Assembly (NCBI GenBank): GCA_902529105.1
Contig: CABZUW010000011.1
Coordinates: 1 to 40,501, forward strand
DNA from: an uncultured Pelagibacteraceae bacterium
GTDB taxonomy: Bacteria; Pseudomonadota; Alphaproteobacteria; Pelagibacterales; Pelagibacteraceae
DNA length: 40,501 nucleotides
Direction: 5' to 3'
A model generated the notes under the pieces. The model was not told the DNA's origin. It searched no databases and saw nothing but the letters and a program-made list of their open reading frames with translations. Numbering within the stretch: the stretch's first letter is position 1; the number at the start of each line of letters is the position of its first letter. Positions 32,701 to 40,501 of the stretch are shown in pieces. The translations under genes and the position numbers were made by a program.

Positions 32701-34146
32701 TTATATATCAACAACCATAGTATCTTTAGACCCACCGCCTTGAGAACTATTTACAATTGTACTACCTTTCCTTAACGCAACTCTTGTTAATCCACCAGTT
32801 GTTACATAAGTGGATTTCCCACTTAATATAAAAGGTCTTAAATCTAAATGTCTTGGTTCAATATCGTCTTTTGTGATAGTGGGTGCGGTTGACAAAGTTT
32901 CAAGTGGTTGAGCAATATATTCTCTAGGATTTTTTTTAATTTTTTTAATTACTTCTTCTCTTTCTTCTTTTGGAGCTTTTGGTCCAATCATTATACCATA
33001 ACCACCTGATGCATTTGCAGGTTTAACTACAAGCTTAGATATATTTTCTATAACATAGTCTTTTTGTATTTCATCATGACACAAGTAAGTCTCAACTTGA
33101 TTTAAGACTGGCTGTTCTCCTAAATAATATACAATCATCTTATTTACATACGAGTAAACAACCTTATCATCTGCTATTCCAGTTCCTACAGCATTTAAAA
33201 TTCCTACATTTCCTTTTCTCCAACATTTGAATAAACCTGGCACACCGATCAAAGATCCTTTGAAAAAAGCTTTTGGATCTAAAAAATTATCATCTAATCT
33301 TCTATATATACAATCTACTTTCAATGGTCCTTTTACAGTCTTCATATAAACATTATCATTTTCAACAAATAGATCTTTTCCTTCAACTAAGGCTATACCC
33401 ATTTGTTCTGCTAAAAATGAATGTTCGAAATAAGCAGAGTTATATATACCTGGTGTGAGAACAACCATATGTGGATTAGCTTTTTTTTTGGGTATGCACT
33501 CAACCATACAATTATAAAGTTTGTTTGTGTACTGATGAATTTCAGCAACTTTATATCTTGTAAATAATTCCGGGAATACATCTCTCATTACCATTCTGTT
33601 TTCTAACATGTATGACACGCCAGATGGAACTCTAAGATTATCCTCTAAAACCAAATATTCTCCGCTTTTATTTCTTATTAAATCAACTCCAGATATGTTT
33701 GACCATGCTTTATATTTCGGAGAAAATCCTTCACACTCTTTTACATAGTAAGGAGATTTAAAAATTATTTCTTTTGGTATTACATTGTCCTTAAAAATTT
33801 TTTTTTGATTGTAAACATCATCAATAAATAAATTTAATGCTGTAACTCTTTGTTTTAAACCTTTAGATACTTTATTCCATTGCGTTTTAGGTATTATTCT
33901 AGGAATAATATCTAATGGCCACTTTTTTTCTTCAGCTCTATTGTTTGCCGCATATACTCTAAAGTTTATCCCTCTGGAGCTAATAGTGCTTTGACAGTTC
34001 TTTTCGATCTCTTGAAGCTTTTTTTTACCGTGTCTTTCCAGGATACCTGATATGATTGTTGCATGCTTTCTAAGTTTGTTATCCTCTGTAAAATAGCCAT
34101 CGTATGCTGAGGTAGCATCATAGTTTTTCCATAATTTTGATACCAT
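32701..34146 (-). CDS. Circularly permuted ATP-grasp protein (DUF404/DUF407)
   Basis: A 481-aa protein of the circularly permuted type 2 ATP-grasp family, predicted peptide-bond-forming ligases. SGVDLIRNKSGEYLVLEDNLRVPSGVSYMLENR (about 150-182) is the characteristic block. The region KLVVKPANASGGYGIMIGP (about 374-392) carries the ATP-binding lysine and glycine loop, and the ending RHLDLRPFIL fits the metal-binding strand. In many bacteria this gene leads an operon with an alpha-E protein (DUF403), a transglutaminase-like protein and Anbu. Here only Anbu is adjacent and it is divergent. Substrate unknown. Confidence 0.9.
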   Translation of the reverse strand: MVSKLWKNYDATSAYDGYFTEDNKLRKHATIISGILERHGKKKLQEIEKNCQSTISSRGINFRVYAANNRAEEKKWPLDIIPRIIPKTQWNKVSKGLKQRVTALNLFIDDVYNQKKIFKDNVIPKEIIFKSPYYVKECEGFSPKYKAWSNISGVDLIRNKSGEYLVLEDNLRVPSGVSYMLENRMVMRDVFPELFTRYKVAEIHQYTNKLYNCMVECIPKKKANPHMVVLTPGIYNSAYFEHSFLAEQMGIALVEGKDLFVENDNVYMKTVKGPLKVDCIYRRLDDNFLDPKAFFKGSLIGVPGLFKCWRKGNVGILNAVGTGIADDKVVYSYVNKMIVYYLGEQPVLNQVETYLCHDEIQKDYVIENISKLVVKPANASGGYGIMIGPKAPKEEREEVIKKIKKNPREYIAQPLETLSTAPTITKDDIEPRHLDLRPFILSGKSTYVTTGGLTRVALRKGSTIVNSSQGGGSKDTMVVDI

Positions 34147-34252
34147 TTTATTAGTGTTTATCAGTTACATTAATTATTCAATTGCAGATTTAATATAGCT
34201 GATATGCGAAAAATAAAATATATGTTATTTAGTAAATTATTTATTAACTTTT

Positions 34253-34984
34253 ATGACTTATTGTATAGGTATTAAAACACAAGATGGTATTGTAATTGCC
34301 TCAGACTCAAGAACAAATGCTGGACTAGACAACGTTAACATTTATTCAAAAATGTTTACTCACGATGTAGGTGATAGAACTATAATTGTTGTTACATCCG
34401 GTAATCTTGGTACTTCACAAGCAGTATTTAAATCTTTGGAAAAAGATTTAAATGATAATTCTGGCAAAAAAAATTTGAATACTTGTGAGGATTTTGATCA
34501 AGTTGCATCATATGTTGGTAACCTAAATATAAAACATTCGGCTCCAAAAGGTATCAACACGGATACTGTTTTACTAGGCTCCACATTTATTGTTGGAGGG
34601 CAAATTAAAGGTAAGCCGATGGAACTTTTTTTAGTATATCCACAAGGGAATTATATTAGACCAGCTGACAGCAAACCTTATTTGGTTATTGGTGAAGTTA
34701 AATATGGAAAGCCAATTTTAGACAGAGTTATAACTCCTACAGTTTCAATTGGAGATGCATCTAGATGTGCACTTATTTCAATGGACTCAACTTTAAAAAG
34801 TGACTTGACCGTTGGACCTCCTATAGATTTTGTAGTTTATAAAAAAGACGAATTTAAAATTACATCTCAAAAATGTCTAAATTTAACTGATGAAGAATTT
34901 TCAAAAGTTTCAAAAGAATGGTCTGAAGGAATTCTTAAAGTATTTAACTCCTTTCCTAGATTTGATTGGGAAAAATCACAATGA
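34253..34984 (+). CDS. Anbu-type proteasome-like peptidase
   Basis: A 243-aa protein of the Ntn-hydrolase proteasome fold. The start MTYCIGIKTQDGIVIASDSRTNAGLDN fits Anbu, whose catalytic nucleophile is the Thr exposed after Met removal. ASDSRTNAG is the family motif and TIIVVTSGNLGTSQAVFK follows. The length is that of Anbu rather than HslV (about 175). The companion ATP-grasp gene is divergent across a 106-base AT-rich gap. Its stop overlaps the hydrolase gene start (ATGA). Role unproven; a peptide made by the ATP-grasp enzyme is the usual hypothesis. Confidence 0.88.
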   Translation: MTYCIGIKTQDGIVIASDSRTNAGLDNVNIYSKMFTHDVGDRTIIVVTSGNLGTSQAVFKSLEKDLNDNSGKKNLNTCEDFDQVASYVGNLNIKHSAPKGINTDTVLLGSTFIVGGQIKGKPMELFLVYPQGNYIRPADSKPYLVIGEVKYGKPILDRVITPTVSIGDASRCALISMDSTLKSDLTVGPPIDFVVYKKDEFKITSQKCLNLTDEEFSKVSKEWSEGILKVFNSFPRFDWEKSQ

Positions 34985-35997
34985 GAAAAATAATTTTAAT
35001 ATTATTTATAAGTTTAATTCCTAATCAAATAATAAATGCATCTCCGATAAAAAGTCCCTTAGATAAATTATTTAAATATTTTAAGAATGGTCAAATGATT
35101 AAAATTAATTCATATAACGCAAAAAATTACATGGAGATTAAAGATGGAACTTATAAAAAATCACCTTTAGAAATAGAGGCATTTATAGCATATCCTAAGA
35201 AAGGCGAAGGACCTTTCCCTTTAGTAATGTTTGCTCATGCGAGTGGTGGTCCACTTTTATTTACTGATAAATGGTTTAAGTTTAATAGATTGGCCGCCAA
35301 ATCTTTACAGAAAAATGGAATTGCAGTGATGTTTATAGATAATTTTGCCCCTCGAGGAACTTATACAACTTATGCAAACCAACAAAAGGTTCCTCATTGG
35401 TCTACTTTTATTGATACTTTTATGGCTCTTGAACACGTATCAAAAGATCCGAAAATAAATATAAATAAAGTTGGAATAACAGGATGGTCAAGAGGAGGTG
35501 CAATTTCTATTATGGCTTCAGAAAAAAAGTTAAGAGATGCACTTATTGATAAAAATTTATTTTTTGCTGCTGCTCAACCAAGGTCTCCACCTTGTTGGAG
35601 CATTGGAATGTTTAATAATCCTACACCAATACCAGAAACAAAAACTTGGATGGTATTAGGTGGTGCTGACAATTATACAGCAGCAGAACCATGTGTTGAA
35701 CTAGGTAAAAAAATTAAAGCTAATGGTGGAAACATTGAGGTTACAGTTAAAAAGGGATGGCATCATGGCTTTACAGCTAACTATGAAAAAGAATGGGAAA
35801 AAGATAGTATGGTATTTACTAATTGCCCAGGTTTTTTCACTAATGATGACGGAACAACGAGTTCAACTGATCCCAATTATAAATGGGCCAAATCATGGTG
35901 GCTTGATAAATGTATAAAAAGGGGCGCATATGTTGGAGGAAATAAACCTTTTAAAAATTCTTTTGTTAAATTTTTTAAAAAAAATCTGTTAAATTAG
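34981..35997 (+). CDS. Exported dienelactone hydrolase-like alpha/beta hydrolase
   Basis: A 338-aa protein starting MRKIILILFISLIPNQIINA, a signal peptide cleaved near residue 20. The start at 34981 overlaps the Anbu stop (ATGA). The core is an alpha/beta hydrolase: GWSRGGA holds the nucleophile Ser, LGGADNYT the acid residue and KGWHHGF the His. PLVMFAHASGGP forms the oxyanion loop. Cys residues in PCWSIG and NCPGFF could form disulfides in the periplasm. Substrate unknown. It heads a run of three exported proteins. Confidence 0.82.
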   Translation: MRKIILILFISLIPNQIINASPIKSPLDKLFKYFKNGQMIKINSYNAKNYMEIKDGTYKKSPLEIEAFIAYPKKGEGPFPLVMFAHASGGPLLFTDKWFKFNRLAAKSLQKNGIAVMFIDNFAPRGTYTTYANQQKVPHWSTFIDTFMALEHVSKDPKININKVGITGWSRGGAISIMASEKKLRDALIDKNLFFAAAQPRSPPCWSIGMFNNPTPIPETKTWMVLGGADNYTAAEPCVELGKKIKANGGNIEVTVKKGWHHGFTANYEKEWEKDSMVFTNCPGFFTNDDGTTSSTDPNYKWAKSWWLDKCIKRGAYVGGNKPFKNSFVKFFKKNLLN

Positions 35998-36004
35998 TTT
36001 AAAA

Positions 36005-36604
36005 ATGAAAAAATTATTAATTGTCTTATTTATATTTTCTTTTTCACAATTATCTTTTGCTAATGAAAGGTTTATACCTCTAGAACTGTTTACAGGAGGG
36101 GAAATTAGAGATGATATAGATATTAAATTCACTCCTGCAGATAAAGTTTTTGGTAAAAAAAAAAGAAAAAAAATTGTTGGCCCTCTTGATTGGAGAGCTC
36201 CAGGCTCTGAGGAGATTATAAAGGTTTATAAAAGAACAAAAAAAAATAGGGAGGGTAGAGTTAGAAAAACTCAATATTTTACAATAACAAACGACGGTCA
36301 GTGCATGGGAAGAGTATATGATCAAAGAAGATCTGGGACTAAATATATTAAAAATGGATGCAAATTTCCTTTAGGTTTTTGGAAAAAAAATGAAACTAGA
36401 ACTTTTTCAGTCACTGACGGTGGGAGATCACGAACAGTAGAGTTAAAAATATTGCAACTAGGAAAAAAGCCTACAGATTGTGTAAAATTTAATTGGAAAT
36501 TATTTGACGCAGCAACAGGACAAAAATATGGTGACAATGATTATAAGTTCTGTAAAGGTAGGGCTATGACTGATCTAAAAATAAGAAAAATAAAAACAAA
36601 TTAA
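36005..36604 (+). CDS. Secreted protein of unknown function (199 aa)
   Basis: An N-terminal signal peptide (MKKLLIVLFIFSFSQLSFA) is followed by a basic, beta-rich domain. Features are FIPLELFTGGEIRDD, a Lys-rich stretch (about 50-60), WRAPGSEEIIKVY and four Cys residues (in GQCMG, NGCKF, TDCVKF and YKFCKG), likely two disulfides. I do not recognise a family. It is 7 bases after the hydrolase gene and 8 before the cupredoxin, so these three exported proteins probably form one transcript. Confidence 0.7.
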   Translation: MKKLLIVLFIFSFSQLSFANERFIPLELFTGGEIRDDIDIKFTPADKVFGKKKRKKIVGPLDWRAPGSEEIIKVYKRTKKNREGRVRKTQYFTITNDGQCMGRVYDQRRSGTKYIKNGCKFPLGFWKKNETRTFSVTDGGRSRTVELKILQLGKKPTDCVKFNWKLFDAATGQKYGDNDYKFCKGRAMTDLKIRKIKTN

Positions 36605-36612
36605 TTAAATAA

Positions 36613-37110
36613 ATGAAAAAAATATTACTACTATTATTACTTCTTCCAAATATTGCATTAGCAGGTTCTATGAAAATGATCGGAGAGCCCGGTCAATTAA
36701 ATGAAGTGGATAGAACCATAGAAATAAAAATGTTTGATAACTATTATGAACCAAATCAAATAGATATTAAAAAAGGTGAAACCGTAAAGTTTGTAGTTAA
36801 AAACATGGGAGAACTAGTACACGAATTTAATATTGCTACAAAAGAGATGCATATAAAACACCAGCCAGAAATGTTAAAAATGGTTGCGATGGAAATTCTT
36901 CTTGGGGACAGAATAGATATGAAAAAAATGAAAGAGGCAGCTAAATCAGATCATTCAATGGCTCACTCACACTCGAATAGTGTTCTTCTTGAACCAAATA
37001 AGATTGGTGAATTAATTTGGAAATTCACTACAAACACAAGCCTAGAAGCTGCATGCAATGTCCCAGGTCACTATCAATCTGGAATGGTAGCAAAAATAAC
37101 AAAATTATAA
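36613..37110 (+). CDS. Exported cupredoxin with His/Met-rich insert
   Basis: A 165-aa blue-copper-fold protein with a signal peptide (cleaved near IALA-GSM). Likely type 1 copper ligands are His 70 (VHEFNI) and Cys 148, His 153 and Met 158 (CNVPGHYQSGM). Between them is an unusual insert of about 45 residues rich in His, Met and acidic residues (HIKHQPEMLKM, SDHSMAHSHS), which could bind extra copper. It probably carries electrons or copper in the periplasm. The nearby hydrolase and flavoprotein offer no obvious partner. Confidence 0.88.
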   Translation: MKKILLLLLLLPNIALAGSMKMIGEPGQLNEVDRTIEIKMFDNYYEPNQIDIKKGETVKFVVKNMGELVHEFNIATKEMHIKHQPEMLKMVAMEILLGDRIDMKKMKEAAKSDHSMAHSHSNSVLLEPNKIGELIWKFTTNTSLEAACNVPGHYQSGMVAKITKL

Positions 37111-37119
37111 ATATCATTT

Positions 37120-38099
37120 GTGCTAGACTATTGTGTAATTGGTTCCGGAATATCTGGATCTACAATTGCAAATTACTTAAACAAAAAAAAATATTCTGTA
37201 AAAGTTTTCGATAAAGCCAACGGTCTAGGTGGCAGAAGCTCATATAAAAGATTCAAAGGAAAAATAGGTTTTGATCACGGTCTTCAATATATTTCACCAA
37301 AAACAAAAGAATTTAAAAACTTTACTAAATTATTAATTAAAAAAAGAATATTAAAACAATGGAAAGGAAAACATTCATTTATAAATACAAAAGTAAAAGA
37401 GAATAAAAAACACGTTAAATTAATTGGCTATAGTGGAAATAACTCAATAAGTAAATTTTTATTAAAAAATATTAAATATCAACTAAAGTATGAGTTATTA
37501 AATATAAAAAGAGAAAAAAATATATGGAATTTATATTTTATAAACAATAAAAAGATTACTGCTAAAAACTTAATAGTTACTGCTCCTTTTCCACAATCAA
37601 AAAAACTTTTATCAAAATTTGTTAAAAAAAATCTATTTAAAAGTAAGGTAAAAATAAATTCAGCTATAACTGTGCTTGTTATAACTAATAAAACAAAAAA
37701 TAAATTAAGCAGTTTTTTCACAAATGACAATACTTTAGGTTGGGTTTCGAATGAGAACTCAAAAAAAGATTTAAATTCAAAAAAGATCTCTGGGTTTTAC
37801 AAAGTACATTTAATTATGGCAAATTACATATAAGTAAATATAAAAAAAATAAAAAATATTATACACATGTATTAATAAATAAATTTAAAAATCTCACGAA
37901 AGTTAAAATCAAAAAAATATATTTTACTCATATTCATGGTTGGAAATATTCTTCAAATTCATTACCATTAAAAAATTATAGTTATTGGGACAAAAAAATC
38001 GGCTTAGGCATCTGTGCAGATTGGTTTGGTGGACCTAGACTTGAAAATGGCTGGTTAAGCGCAAAAGACTTATATAAAAAAATATGCAATAAAACTTAA
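37120..38099 (+). pseudogene. Renalase-like FAD amine-oxidase, frameshifted
   Basis: A flavoprotein starting GTG (37120) with VIGSGISGSTIANYL, a Rossmann FAD motif, and KANGLGGRSSY. The intact 5' frame stops at 37833, but the C-terminal part continues in another frame to 38099 with WVLQSTFNYGK, HGWKYS and GLGICADWFGGPRLENGWLSA, the family's FAD-binding end. Adding one A to the A6 run (37779-37784) restores one frame of about 326 codons. The break could be a sequencing or assembly error, a real mutation, or slippage. Substrate unknown. Confidence 0.8.
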
Positions 38100-38113
38100 A
38101 AGTATTAATTGTA

Positions 38114-38533
38114 TTATTTTACTCTATTACCCCGTAACGCAAAAAATAATCCTCCAACGTATAAAATAACGTGGAAACTATCGTGTAGTAATACATATTG
38201 GATACTTGGTGGCTCTAATATTAAAATAACGCCTGTCATTATTCCTGCAATTACAATTCCTGAAAATCTAGTTATTAAATCTCCTATCCAAGGCCATAAA
38301 AATTTTATTCTTAATAATCCACCAATTATTAAACCTATCCCCGCAAATATTTCACCGTACGCAACAAAAAACCACACTGACATTGGTAAATTAAATCCTT
38401 CAGCATCTTCAACATTCAATGGTAATTTACTTAAACCCTGTTGTATAAAAACAATTGCAAACGGAATTCTAAGTAGCCAGTTAGAACCTTGAAATTCAGG
38501 TAAAGTTTTACTTACTTTTTCAAAATATCCCAT
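38114..38533 (-). CDS. DoxX family membrane protein
   Basis: A 139-aa inner-membrane protein with four hydrophobic segments. LLRIPFAIVFIQQGLSKLP (about 20-38) and YGEIFAGIGLIIGGLLR (about 59-75) match the DoxX/DoxD family start and second helix. The family is linked to quinone-related or oxidative-stress functions, with no single activity. It converges with the broken flavoprotein gene (15 bases apart). Confidence 0.8.
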   Translation of the reverse strand: MGYFEKVSKTLPEFQGSNWLLRIPFAIVFIQQGLSKLPLNVEDAEGFNLPMSVWFFVAYGEIFAGIGLIIGGLLRIKFLWPWIGDLITRFSGIVIAGIMTGVILILEPPSIQYVLLHDSFHVILYVGGLFFALRGNRVK

Positions 38534-38635
38534 AATCTATAAATTAATATTATCTAAAATTTTTCAAGATATGATTTGTCTCATTTAGATAAATTTAGAT
38601 ATTGGTATGTTAAATTTAATTATAGGAGATTTAAA

Positions 38636-38824
38636 ATGAAAGTATTAAAAGAATTAGATGAAGCTAAATTAGTAATTGTAGATTTAGAGGTAAATCTAGG
38701 AAAAGAAGTTAGAAGTGCACCAACTTTATGTGCTAAGTACAAAGGAAAAATTATACCTTTAAACACAGCTCACGATGGTAGACCAATATTAATGAGAGAG
38801 GAAAATTCTATAAATAATAATTAA
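38636..38824 (+). CDS. Uncharacterised 62-aa protein
   Basis: AGGAG about 8 bases before ATG 38636 sets the start; an in-frame TTG at 38576 has no ribosome site. The product begins MKVLKELDEAKLVIVDLEVN, likely helix and strand, with KIIPLNTAHDGRPILMREE near the end. One Cys. No family recognised. It precedes sodB by 44 bases on the same strand, so it may be cotranscribed. Confidence 0.6.
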   Translation: MKVLKELDEAKLVIVDLEVNLGKEVRSAPTLCAKYKGKIIPLNTAHDGRPILMREENSINNN

Positions 38825-38868
38825 TATTACTACTTGATAAATGATTGTTAATTAAGATATAAAACAAT

Positions 38869-39462
38869 ATGACTTTTGAGCTTCCAAAACTTGATTATGC
38901 TAAAAATGCTTTAGCACCTATAATGTCAGAAGAAACTTTAGATCTTCATCACGGAAAACATCATCAAACTTATATAACAAATTTAAACAATTTTATTAAA
39001 GATACTGATATGGCTGGGATGTCGTTAGAAGAAATTGTTCATAATTCCTCAAAAGATAAATCAAAAGCAGGTATTTTTAATAACGCTAGCCAACATTGGA
39101 ATCATGAATTGTTTTGGAAATGCATGAAGCCAAATGGGGGAGGCTCCATGCCAAAAAAATTAGAGGATCGAATAAAGTCTGATTTAGGAAGTGTTGAGGA
39201 ATTTAAAAAACAATTTATTCAGGCAGGAATTACTCAATTTGGATCAGGTTGGTGCTGGTTATCGATAAGTAATGGAAAATTAGTTGTAAGCAAAACGCCA
39301 AATGCTGAAAATCCTTTAATTCATAACATGAAACCAATATTAGGATGTGATGTATGGGAACATTCCTATTATGTAGATTACAGAAATAGAAGACCAGAAT
39401 ATCTAGAAAACTTCTTTGAAAAACTAATTAATTGGGAATTTGTTGAGTCTCAATTAGATTAA
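38869..39462 (+). CDS. sodB: Iron superoxide dismutase
   Basis: A 197-aa Fe/Mn superoxide dismutase. Metal ligands are His 27 (DLHHGKHHQTY), His 79 (NNASQHWNHELFW), Asp 161 and His 165 (GCDVWEHSYYVDY). The Gln in NNASQHWNH marks the Fe-type rather than the Mn-type, which has Gly there. The length is standard and there is no signal peptide, so it is cytoplasmic and removes superoxide. It converges, one base apart, on the IsdG-like gene. Confidence 0.95.
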   Translation: MTFELPKLDYAKNALAPIMSEETLDLHHGKHHQTYITNLNNFIKDTDMAGMSLEEIVHNSSKDKSKAGIFNNASQHWNHELFWKCMKPNGGGSMPKKLEDRIKSDLGSVEEFKKQFIQAGITQFGSGWCWLSISNGKLVVSKTPNAENPLIHNMKPILGCDVWEHSYYVDYRNRRPEYLENFFEKLINWEFVESQLD

Positions 39463-39463
39463 T

Positions 39464-39766
39464 TTATAAAACTTTTTCAAACCCCTCAAAATTTGGCGCT
39501 CCAATATACAAGTCTTTATACTGGCCAGCATTCTTATGTGCTAATCTAAAAGACTCTGACTTTGTCCAGTTTATAAAGTCTTCCTTTGAGTCCCATATAC
39601 TATGAGAAGCATATAGTGTATGATCTTCTTTTGCTTCACCTTTTATCAAATTGAAATTTATAAATCCTGGTACATTTTCTAAAAATGAATCCCTGTTTTT
39701 CCAAACATTTTCAAATTCAATTTCTTTACCTTTTACTATTTTAAATCTATTCATTGCAACGAACAT
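39464..39766 (-). CDS. IsdG-like haem-degrading monooxygenase (ABM family)
   Basis: A 100-aa ferredoxin-like-fold monooxygenase. The triad typical of IsdG/IsdI haem oxygenases is present at the expected spacing: Asn 6 (FVAMNRF), Trp 67 and His 77 (INWTKSESFRLAH). VPGFINFNL is the family's dimer strand. It could release iron from haem, which suits an iron-poor ocean. A strong AGGAGG site precedes the start. The upstream 39-aa membrane peptide ends 8 bases before it. Other ABM enzymes act on quinones, so the haem role is inferred from the triad. Confidence 0.75.
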   Translation of the reverse strand: MFVAMNRFKIVKGKEIEFENVWKNRDSFLENVPGFINFNLIKGEAKEDHTLYASHSIWDSKEDFINWTKSESFRLAHKNAGQYKDLYIGAPNFEGFEKVL

Positions 39767-39774
39767 TTTTCCTC

Positions 39775-39894
39775 CTATAGTTTACCTATTCCGAAAAAAG
39801 CACCCGCAATTATTATCAACCAAATTATTCCTTTTATGAAAAAGAAAGAAAATCCTCCGATTAATAAATACTTTTTAATTTTTTTTTTAAGCAT
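39775..39894 (-). CDS. 39-aa membrane peptide upstream of IsdG-like gene
   Basis: Minus-strand frame from ATG 39894 to TAG 39775. A basic start (MLKKKIKKYLLIGG) is followed by a hydrophobic segment that contains FSFFFIKGIIWLIIIAGAFF. Short alphaproteobacterial membrane peptides of this pattern (LIGGFSFFLIKG) are familiar to me but unnamed. It is 8 bases upstream of the IsdG-like gene, so cotranscription is probable. The A9 run after the start is prone to frameshift. Confidence 0.6.
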   Translation of the reverse strand: MLKKKIKKYLLIGGFSFFFIKGIIWLIIIAGAFFGIGKL

Positions 39895-39942
39895 AATTTT
39901 TTAAAAAATATCATTTAATTATTACTAATTCTATGCGGTTAA

Positions 39943-40501
39943 TTAGTTGAGAATAGTCATTGGATCTAGTCTTGTTTGAAACCAATTGACTCTAAAATCT
40001 AAGTGTGGACCTGTTGATCTTCCAGTCGACCCAACTGTTCCAATAACTTCTCCTTGGTTAATTTCATCACCAACATTAACCATTACCTTTTCAAGATGTG
40101 AATATATTGTAGAAATTCCATGACCATGATCCATGATTATTGTACCGCCAGTATAATATAAATCATCTTCAGCCATGGTAATTATACCAGAGCCTGATGA
40201 TTTAATTTTTGTCCCTTTTTTTGCAGCAATATCAATTCCGTAATGAGGCCATTTTGGTTTTCCATTTAATATTCTTTGACTTCCATAAACTCCTGTAACA
40301 ATTCCTTTTACGGGCATTATAAATTGGTTTTTGAAAAAAATTAGATCAGAATTAATAGCTCTTGCTTTTCCAATTCTGTTATTTTCTTCTTTAATTCTAT
40401 TATAAACCTCTTCTGGTGGTGTTACTTTTTTTTCATCTAAACCATCTATTCTCTGAATTTGATATTTTCTTTTATAAATTTTTTTTGTAATTTTTTCTGT
40501 T
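39943..40501 (-). CDS. M23 family metallopeptidase, 5' end beyond window
   Basis: The frame is open to the window edge, so the N-terminus is missing; the visible 185 residues end at 39943. The peptidase domain includes VTGVYGSQRILNGKPKWPHYGIDIA with the zinc His and Asp, HGISTIYSHLEKV, and GSTGRSTGPHLDFRVNWF. The second His of the usual HxH motif is Asp (HLDF), a variant I recall from other proteobacterial M23 proteins. Such enzymes cut peptidoglycan peptides. An internal Met at 40317 is not the true start, because conserved sequence continues upstream. Confidence 0.85.
   Translation of the reverse strand, partial: TEKITKKIYKRKYQIQRIDGLDEKKVTPPEEVYNRIKEENNRIGKARAINSDLIFFKNQFIMPVKGIVTGVYGSQRILNGKPKWPHYGIDIAAKKGTKIKSSGSGIITMAEDDLYYTGGTIIMDHGHGISTIYSHLEKVMVNVGDEINQGEVIGTVGSTGRSTGPHLDFRVNWFQTRLDPMTILN

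Noticed and set aside
37479..37730. Minus-strand 83-aa frame in the renalase-like gene
   Set aside because: It is antisense to a region with clear FAD-enzyme homology and has low-complexity content.
38576..38635. TTG start extending the 62-aa gene upstream
   Set aside because: No ribosome site; AGGAG sits correctly before ATG 38636.
1..40501. CRISPR arrays, tRNA and rRNA genes
   Set aside because: No regularly spaced repeats, tRNA T-arm consensus or rRNA signatures were seen on reading through.

Overview
The window looks like a Pelagibacterales (SAR11, 'Candidatus Pelagibacter'-like) alphaproteobacterial chromosome segment. The reasons are the very AT-rich composition, short or overlapping gene junctions, Lys/Asn/Ile-rich proteins, and a gene set typical of marine oligotrophs: an aprMBA reductase set, suyAB and xsc sulfonate lyases, an ammonium transporter and a glucosylglycerate pathway. 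I saw no rRNA or tRNA genes, no CRISPR array and no transposase or integrase.

Layout. 1-4370: the end of a sodium/solute symporter, an RseP-type protease, an HU protein and an ammonium transporter closed by a clear terminator. 4367-9850: mixed housekeeping genes (glycosyltransferase-like, rhodanese, ABA4-like membrane protein, RecX, a three-gene run of DUF3553, CysQ and a 49-aa membrane peptide, MnmA, a membrane protein and a 27-aa basic peptide). 9925-14805: a tightly overlapping run of a PLP lyase, an MFS transporter and pabB-pabA-pabC, which makes p-aminobenzoate for folate. 14865-23030: a C2/C3-sulfonate and sulfite module. SuyAB and Xsc release sulfite from sulfolactate and sulfoacetaldehyde, AprMBA can oxidise sulfite to APS, and a TauE/SafE protein can export the excess. 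Two uncharacterised small genes sit inside this module. 23027-24474: peroxiredoxin, a small secreted protein, MsrB and a small two-helix membrane protein.

24477-27028 is the most unusual part: about 2.5 kb bounded by two 25-base direct repeats (24 of 25 identical). It carries a small secreted protein, a DUF6994-like protein, an HNH nuclease-like protein and a HIT-family protein. It adjoins about 260 bases of noncoding DNA with far higher GC than other gaps in the window. This looks like an accessory, possibly defence-related, cassette. 27298-31037 is a glucosylglycerate operon (phosphatase, synthase, GH13 phosphorylase), divergent from a BT1/MFS transporter.

32701-38099: an ATP-grasp peptide-ligase-like gene divergent from an Anbu proteasome-like peptidase, followed by three exported proteins (hydrolase, unknown, cupredoxin) and a flavin amine-oxidase/renalase-like gene broken by a one-base frameshift in a poly-A run. 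38114-40501: DoxX, a small unknown, Fe superoxide dismutase, an IsdG-like haem monooxygenase, a 39-aa membrane peptide and an M23 peptidase cut by the window edge.

Five short genes (27-57 aa) were found by reading the gaps directly; a sixth short product, the 57-aa protein before the cassette, may be a fragment. All functional statements rest on motif recognition by eye. No database search was run.
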